This document shows, piece after piece, positions 59,252 to 64,000 of a DNA stretch of 64,000 bases. The stretch's first letter is position 1; each line of letters begins with the position of its first letter. The translations under genes were made by a program, and so were the position numbers. The DNA is from Opitutaceae bacterium. GTDB lineage: Bacteria; Verrucomicrobiota; Verrucomicrobiia; Opitutales; Opitutaceae. The DNA lies in assembly GCA_016795565.1 (NCBI GenBank), contig JAEUGW010000032.1, positions 62,001 to 126,000 of the forward strand, given 5' to 3'. Below the pieces are notes generated by a model. It saw only the letters and a program-made list of their open reading frames with translations, was not told the origin of the DNA and did not search any database.

Positions 59252-60559
59252 ATGCACCACTTCCGTTACGCCGGTCAGAAACTCCATTGCGAATCCGTTG
59301 ACCTCGGAGCCATCGCCCAGCTGCACGGCACGCCGACCTACGTTTACAGCGCCCAGACCATCGAGGACAACTACCGCCGGCTGGCGGCCAGCCTGAGCGG
59401 GCTGGACCTGCAGATCTGTTACGCGATGAAGGCGAACTCCAACCTCGCCGTCCTCCGCCTCTTCGCGAATCTCGGCGCCGCTTTCGACCTCGTCAGCGGC
59501 GGCGAGCTGCAGCGCGTGGTCGCCGCCGGCGGCAGCACCGCGCGCAGCGTGTTCGCCGGCGTCGGCAAGACCGAGGCCGAGATCAAGCTCGCGCTCGAGG
59601 CCGGCGTTTACGGCTTCCACGTCGAGAGCGAGCCCGAGCTGGCGCGCATCAACCACGTCGCCGGCCAGCTCGGCCGCAAGGCCGCCATCGCCATCCGCAT
59701 CAACCCCGACGTGGACGCCAAGACGCACGCCAAGATCACCACCGGCAAGAGCGAGAACAAGTTTGGCATCCCGCTCAAGGTCGCCGCCGAGGCCTACGCG
59801 GCCGCCGCCAAGTATCCGCACCTCGAGATCAAGGGCGTGCAGATGCACATCGGCTCGCAGCTCACCTCCGCCGAGCCGTTCATCGAGGCGGTGAAGAAGG
59901 TCGTGCCCTTTGTCGCGCAACTGAAGCGCGACTACGGCATCGCCTATTTCAGCATCGGCGGCGGCGTCGGCATCGTTTATCAGGACGCCCTCGCCAGCGG
60001 CGACGCCGCCTGGTGGGCCGCCAAGCCGGAAGGCGAGCGCCCGCTCACGCCCGAGGTTTACGGCGCCGCGCTCACGCCGCTGCTCGCGCCGCTCGGCCTC
60101 AAGATCCTCCTCGAGCCCGGCCGCTTCCTCGTCGGCAATGCCGGCGTGCTGCTCTCCCGCGTCGAATACCTCAAACGCGGCTCCGGCAAGAATTTCCTCG
60201 TGCTCGACGCCGCCATGAACGACCTCGTGCGCCCCGCCATGTATGAGGCTTACCACGAGCTCGTGCCGCTCGTGCGCGACAGCACCCGCCCCGCGCTCAA
60301 GGCCGACATCGTCGGCCCCATCTGCGAATCGGGCGACTGCTTCGCCAAGGACCGCACGCTCCAGACGCTCGGCGAGGGCGAGATCGTCGCCTTCATGAGC
60401 GCCGGCGCCTACGGCTACACCATGGCCAGCCGCTACAACACCCGCGGCATGGCGGCCGAGGTGCTGGTGTCCGGCAGCCGCTTCGAGCTCGTCAACGCCC
60501 GGGAAAATTTTGAGGCTATGCTCGCCGGCGAAAAAATCCCCGGCTTCCTGAAAGCCTGA
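59252..60559 (+). CDS. lysA: Diaminopimelate decarboxylase
   Basis: A 435-residue fold-III PLP enzyme. The PLP lysine is Lys60 in CYAMKANSN. FDLVSGGEL, HIGSQLTSAEPF, FSIGGGVGIVY and LLEPGRFLVGNAGVLL are conserved. GPICESGDCFAKDR (about residue 352) carries the substrate-binding Cys. AFMSAGAYGYTMASRYNTR is near the end. It makes lysine from meso-diaminopimelate. The ATG at 59252 (HHFRYAGQKLHCE) is chosen; an earlier ATG at 59171 adds a non-family stretch. gpsA follows 11 bases later. Confidence 0.96.
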   Translation: MHHFRYAGQKLHCESVDLGAIAQLHGTPTYVYSAQTIEDNYRRLAASLSGLDLQICYAMKANSNLAVLRLFANLGAAFDLVSGGELQRVVAAGGSTARSVFAGVGKTEAEIKLALEAGVYGFHVESEPELARINHVAGQLGRKAAIAIRINPDVDAKTHAKITTGKSENKFGIPLKVAAEAYAAAAKYPHLEIKGVQMHIGSQLTSAEPFIEAVKKVVPFVAQLKRDYGIAYFSIGGGVGIVYQDALASGDAAWWAAKPEGERPLTPEVYGAALTPLLAPLGLKILLEPGRFLVGNAGVLLSRVEYLKRGSGKNFLVLDAAMNDLVRPAMYEAYHELVPLVRDSTRPALKADIVGPICESGDCFAKDRTLQTLGEGEIVAFMSAGAYGYTMASRYNTRGMAAEVLVSGSRFELVNARENFEAMLAGEKIPGFLKA

Positions 60560-60570
60560 CGCTCCACCCC

Positions 60571-61611
60571 ATGTCCGAGCCCCGCGCCCTTAACTTCGTC
60601 GTCATTGGTGCGGGTGCCTGGGGCACGGCGATGGCCGTGCATCTCGCCCGCCGCGGCCAGCACACCGCGCTCGTCCCGCGCCGGGCGGAGCACGCCGCGC
60701 AACTCGCCGCCGCCCGCGAGAACCGCGATTACCTGCCGGGTGTCCGGTTGCCCGACGGGCTGTTGGTCACGTCCGATCTGCCCGCGGCGCTGTTGGAGGC
60801 CGACGTGGCGCTGATAGCCTGCCCGTCGCAGGCGTTGCGCACCTGGTGCGAGCAGATGCGCGCGGTGTTGCATGATACCTCGCGATTCCAGCTCTTCCTG
60901 AGCCTGGTCAAGGGTCTCGAGATCGGCACGCACCTGCGGCCGAGCGAGGTCATGAGCCAGGTGTTGCCGGGCCTCAACTGCGGCACCCTGACCGGACCGA
61001 CCAACGCCGGGGAAGTGGCCCGCGGCCTGCCCGCCGCCATGGTCATGGCGGCCCAGCGGGCCGACGAGTTTGTGCCCAAGGTCCAGGTGGCCATGAGCGG
61101 TTCCACCCTGCGCATCTACACGAGCGACGACCTCGCCGGCGCGGAATACGGCGCCAGCCTGAAGAACATCTACGCCATCGCGGCCGGCCTGTGCGACGGA
61201 CAGAAGCTCGGCGACAACGCCAAGGCGGCGCTGCTCACCCGCGCCGTGACCGAGATGGTTCGCGTCGGCACGGCGCTCGGCGCGAAGGCCGAGACCTTCT
61301 ACGGTCTCAGTGGCTTTGGCGACCTCGTCGCCACGAGCCACGGGGCCTGGAGCCGCAACCGCGAGTTCGGCGAGCAGGTGGGTGCCGGCAAGTCCGTCGG
61401 CGAACTCCTCGCCGGCCGCAAGACGGTCGTCGAGGGCCACCGCAGCACCGCGGCGCTCCACGGCCTGTGCCGCGAGCGAGGCATCACCGCGCCGATCCTC
61501 GCCGAAGTCCACGCCATCCTTTACGAGAACAAGAAACCCGCCGACGCGCTCCATGCGCTCATGACCCGCGAGCTCAAGCGCGAGACGGCTTCGCCGTTTC
61601 CAAAGAAGTAG
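60571..61611 (+). CDS. gpsA: Glycerol-3-phosphate dehydrogenase [NAD(P)+]
   Basis: A 346-residue enzyme reducing dihydroxyacetone phosphate to sn-glycerol 3-phosphate for phospholipid synthesis. The N-terminal VIGAGAWGTAMAVHLARRG binds NAD(P). LTGPTNAGEVARGLPAAMV (about residue 147) and GAEYGASLKNIYAIAAGLCDG (about 190-210, with the catalytic Lys) match GpsA. GLSGFGDLVATSHGAWSRNREFG follows. The usual GPS in the LSGPSFA motif is GPT here, a small change. It is probably co-transcribed with lysA. Confidence 0.95.
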   Translation: MSEPRALNFVVIGAGAWGTAMAVHLARRGQHTALVPRRAEHAAQLAAARENRDYLPGVRLPDGLLVTSDLPAALLEADVALIACPSQALRTWCEQMRAVLHDTSRFQLFLSLVKGLEIGTHLRPSEVMSQVLPGLNCGTLTGPTNAGEVARGLPAAMVMAAQRADEFVPKVQVAMSGSTLRIYTSDDLAGAEYGASLKNIYAIAAGLCDGQKLGDNAKAALLTRAVTEMVRVGTALGAKAETFYGLSGFGDLVATSHGAWSRNREFGEQVGAGKSVGELLAGRKTVVEGHRSTAALHGLCRERGITAPILAEVHAILYENKKPADALHALMTRELKRETASPFPKK

Positions 61612-61620
61612 GCTGGCACG

Positions 61621-61634
61621 CCTGAAATTTCAGG
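61621..61634. repeat. Perfect 14-base palindrome after gpsA
   Basis: CCTGAAATTTCAGG is a perfect dyad, 9 bases after the gpsA stop and about 65 bases before the next gene. It could be a weak terminator stem or a regulator site. Confidence 0.4.
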
Positions 61635-61656
61635 ACGGGCGGGCTTGTAACGCAAT

Positions 61657-61674
61657 CGTGACGGGGCGGTCACG
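61657..61674. promoter_or_regulatory. Operator-like inverted repeat upstream of receptor 4
   Basis: CGTGAC (61657-61662) and GTCACG (61669-61674) are exact inverse complements 6 bases apart, 24-39 bases before the receptor start. The spacing suits a dimeric regulator. No matching regulator gene is in the window. Confidence 0.45.
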
Positions 61675-61713
61675 TGGTTGACGCACGCGGCACTAACAAT
61701 GGCGTTTGTCACC

Positions 61714-64000
61714 ATGAACCGTCTACGCTTGTTTCTTTTCTCGTATTCAACCCGCTGGATGGCCGCTAGTCTGGCCATTCTTGCCCTGCTTCACGGCGCG
61801 GCCTCCGCCGCGACCATCACCGGCCGCGTGCGCGATGCCGGGAGCAACTCCTTCCTGCTCGGCGCTACGGTCACGTTGCGCGAGCTGGACCGCACCACCG
61901 CGACCAAGGCGGGCGGCGAATTTTCCTTCGGCAGCGTGCCGGCCGGCGATTATACGCTGACCGTGTCCTCCCTCGGCTATGCGGAATACACCCAGACGGT
62001 CACGGCGGTGGATTCCGGGGTGCGCTCGGTGGAAGTGCCGTTGCAATCCGCGGTGCTCAAGCTTGAGAAATTCGTGGTCGAGGGCACTCGCGAGGGCCAG
62101 GCCCGCGCCCTTCAGCAGAAGCGCAGCGCCACGAACGTCATGGACATCATTTCGGCCGACGCCGTCGGCAAGTTTCCCGACGGCAACGCGGCCGAGGCGC
62201 TGCGCCGCGTGCCGGGTATCTCGCTCGAGATCGACCAAGACGAGGGCCGCTACGTCGTCGTGCGCGGCATCGACTCCGCGCTCAACACCGTCACGCTGAA
62301 CAACCAGATCGTCGGCACGCCCTCGGAGCAGGGCAACCGCGGCATTGCCATGGACTCGGTGCCCGCCGACCTCATTGCCCGCCTCGAGGTGGTCAAGGCC
62401 GTCACGCCTGACATGGACGCCAACTCCATCGGCGGCGCCATCAACATCGTCACTCAGAGCGCGTTCGACCGTCCCGAAGGCTTCACCTTTGGCAGCGTCG
62501 GCATGTTTTACGACGATTTCGGCGGCCGGTCGCGGCCGAACGGCAGCCTGACCTTTGGTCGCCTGCTCGGCGACAACGGCAAGTGGGGTTTTGTCGGCGC
62601 GGTGAGCTATTCGCTCAAGGACGTGAAGTCACAGACCGTGAACACGCGTTCCTGGTCGCAGGTGAACACCTTCTGGGTGCCACTCACGCAGCAGAACTAC
62701 GACTATGACATCGAGCGCGAGCGGATCGGGGCCAACGTCGCCTTCCAGTATCGCCCGGCCGAGGGACACGAGGTCGCGCTCCGCCTCAACCACAACGAAT
62801 TCAGCGACAGCGAGGACCGCCAGAGCGTGCTCTATGAATACCGCCTCGGCACCCTGAGCAACCAGACCGCGACCAGCGGCGCCAACAGCCAGGGGCGCGC
62901 CAACCGCCAGTTCCGTGACTATGAGCAGACCGGCACGATCGACGTTGTCACGCTCGACGGCAAACACGAGGTCACCGGCGACGCCCGGTTCACCTGGCAG
63001 GCCGGCGCCAGCCGCGGCAGCCGCGATACCGGCAAGCGCAACGACTGGGAGTTCCGCTCCGCCACGGGTGCCTTCCCCAACACCTACGGCCTAACCGGTG
63101 ACGTGGTAGTCGTTACGCCCAACACCGGCGCCTACTACGATCCCGCCAACTATCCCTTCCGCCGCGTGCGCTTCCGCACCGACGACGAGCAGGAGGACGT
63201 CTTCACGGTTCAGGCGGATTACCAGCGCGACCTGGCCCTCGGCAGCGGCAACGGCTTCTGGAAGGCCGGCGCGAAATACATCTCCCGTGAAAAGAAAGAC
63301 GACCGGACCAACAACAACTTCGACGCCGCTTCCACCAATTTCACCCTGGCGGAGACCGGACTCGCCGGCCCCGAGGTGCCCGGCTATTTCGACGGTCTGT
63401 TTCGCTATGGTCCCACGCTCAACATGGACGCCGTCGAGGCGTTCTTTGCCGCCAATCCCGGCCGATTTGTCTTCAACTCCGCCACCACGCTGGCCGACTC
63501 GACGGCCGGCGACTACGAGGCCACCGAGGACGTAACGGCCGCTTACGCGCTCGCGAGCGTGGAGTTTGCGAAGCGCTGGACCCTGCTGGCCGGTGTCCGC
63601 GTCGAACAGACCGATGCCAACTACGGTGCGAACGAACGCTTTAACGGCGCCTACCGCTGGGTCGAAGGCGGCAAGGATTACACGGATGTGCTGCCCGGCC
63701 TCCACTTGGCGTGGCGCCTGACCGGTCAAACCGTCGTGCGTTTCGCTTGGACCAGCAGCATCGGGCGTCCGTCCTACTCCGATCTCGCGCCCATCCGCGT
63801 CCTCGACTCCATCGAGACCACGCCCGGTCGGTTCGCGGGCAGCCTCAGCGGCGGCAACCCCGAGCTCGATCCCTTCGAGTCGATGAACCTCGACCTCTCG
63901 TTGGAATACTACTTCAAGCCCAGCGGCATCCTCTCGCTCGGCGTCTTCCGCAAGGAGATCAAGAACCCGATCTACGATAACACGATCTTCCAGACCAACG
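61714..64000 (+). CDS. TonB-dependent receptor with N-terminal carboxypeptidase-regulatory-like domain (runs off the window end)
   Basis: Partial gene; 762 codons are visible from ATG 61714, with an in-frame alternative ATG at 61699. The signal sequence is MAASLAILALLHGAASA (about residues 16-32). A carboxypeptidase-regulatory-like/SusC-type N-terminal domain follows (ATITGRVRDAGSNSFLLGATVTLREL, about 33-115), then KLEKFVVEGTR and the plug (AVGKFPDGNAAEALRRVPGISLEID, RGIDSALNTVTLNN, DANSIGGAINIVTQSAF). This is the pattern of the Caulobacter/Xanthomonas-type receptors, often used for oligosaccharides. Barrel sequence continues to the end (SIGRPSYSDLAPIRVLD, LSGGNPELDPFESMNLDLS). It differs in type from the other three receptors here. 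Confidence 0.93.
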   Translation, partial: MNRLRLFLFSYSTRWMAASLAILALLHGAASAATITGRVRDAGSNSFLLGATVTLRELDRTTATKAGGEFSFGSVPAGDYTLTVSSLGYAEYTQTVTAVDSGVRSVEVPLQSAVLKLEKFVVEGTREGQARALQQKRSATNVMDIISADAVGKFPDGNAAEALRRVPGISLEIDQDEGRYVVVRGIDSALNTVTLNNQIVGTPSEQGNRGIAMDSVPADLIARLEVVKAVTPDMDANSIGGAINIVTQSAFDRPEGFTFGSVGMFYDDFGGRSRPNGSLTFGRLLGDNGKWGFVGAVSYSLKDVKSQTVNTRSWSQVNTFWVPLTQQNYDYDIERERIGANVAFQYRPAEGHEVALRLNHNEFSDSEDRQSVLYEYRLGTLSNQTATSGANSQGRANRQFRDYEQTGTIDVVTLDGKHEVTGDARFTWQAGASRGSRDTGKRNDWEFRSATGAFPNTYGLTGDVVVVTPNTGAYYDPANYPFRRVRFRTDDEQEDVFTVQADYQRDLALGSGNGFWKAGAKYISREKKDDRTNNNFDAASTNFTLAETGLAGPEVPGYFDGLFRYGPTLNMDAVEAFFAANPGRFVFNSATTLADSTAGDYEATEDVTAAYALASVEFAKRWTLLAGVRVEQTDANYGANERFNGAYRWVEGGKDYTDVLPGLHLAWRLTGQTVVRFAWTSSIGRPSYSDLAPIRVLDSIETTPGRFAGSLSGGNPELDPFESMNLDLSLEYYFKPSGILSLGVFRKEIKNPIYDNTIFQTN

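Overview
The window looks like chromosomal DNA of a high-GC Gram-negative bacterium, most probably a member of the Verrucomicrobiota close to Opitutaceae. This is an inference. It rests on several large TonB-dependent receptors with the VTGSRIK-type start of the plug, secreted S9 peptidases, PEP-CTERM proteins ending in PEPSTYGAIF-like signals, a diderm Mla-type lipid transporter, and start codons that mostly lack a Shine-Dalgarno sequence. No phage, insertion sequence, CRISPR array, rRNA or replication origin was seen.

Layout: (1) 1-11036: the 5' part of fumarylacetoacetase (minus strand), then two tandem modules, each a TonB-dependent receptor, a terminator and a secreted S9 peptidase. The two receptors share a nearly identical 5' leader and signal-peptide coding stretch. 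(2) 11038-14386, minus strand: a small secreted protein, transaldolase, CCA-adding enzyme and a DUF423 membrane protein. (3) 14448-16117: an outer-membrane-like protein and rplM-rpsI. (4) 16241-24814: arginine biosynthesis argC-argJ-argB-argD-argF-argG, with a SEC-C/DUF1186 gene and an orphan pseudopilin gene on the opposite strand between members. (5) 24995-32079: a membrane-anchored OppA-like binding protein overlapping a LytS-type kinase, which overlaps a LytTR regulator, followed by a third receptor and a DUF1579-like secreted protein. (6) 32188-36280, minus strand: MlaE/MlaF/MlaD-like lipid transport genes headed by an unrecognised WPLF-repeat protein. (7) 36483-41670: rsmD, rsmE, tRNA-Gly, a GspF/PilC gene, an NtrC-like regulator whose ATPase residues are lost, and an alginate-lyase-like protein. 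(8) 41838-49727: carB, a TPR-like anchored protein, a PEP-CTERM protein, tRNA-Pro, a LysM protein, a NUDIX hydrolase and a PaaK-like adenylate-forming enzyme. (9) 49708-53712: an overlapping pair of paralogous PEP-CTERM genes and a divergent TPR protein. (10) 53873-64000: sdhCAB, small membrane and lipoprotein genes, lysA, gpsA and a fourth receptor that runs off the window.

Functionally, the window combines core metabolism (arginine, carbamoyl phosphate, lysine, phospholipid and succinate oxidation) with an envelope programme of outer-membrane uptake, extracytoplasmic peptide hydrolysis and peptide sensing. The strongest leads are the shared receptor leader, the binding-protein/LytS/LytTR operon without transporter genes, the WPLF-repeat partner of the Mla operon, and the degenerate NtrC-family regulator next to a secretion or pilus gene. 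No intergenic stretch exceeds 300 bases.
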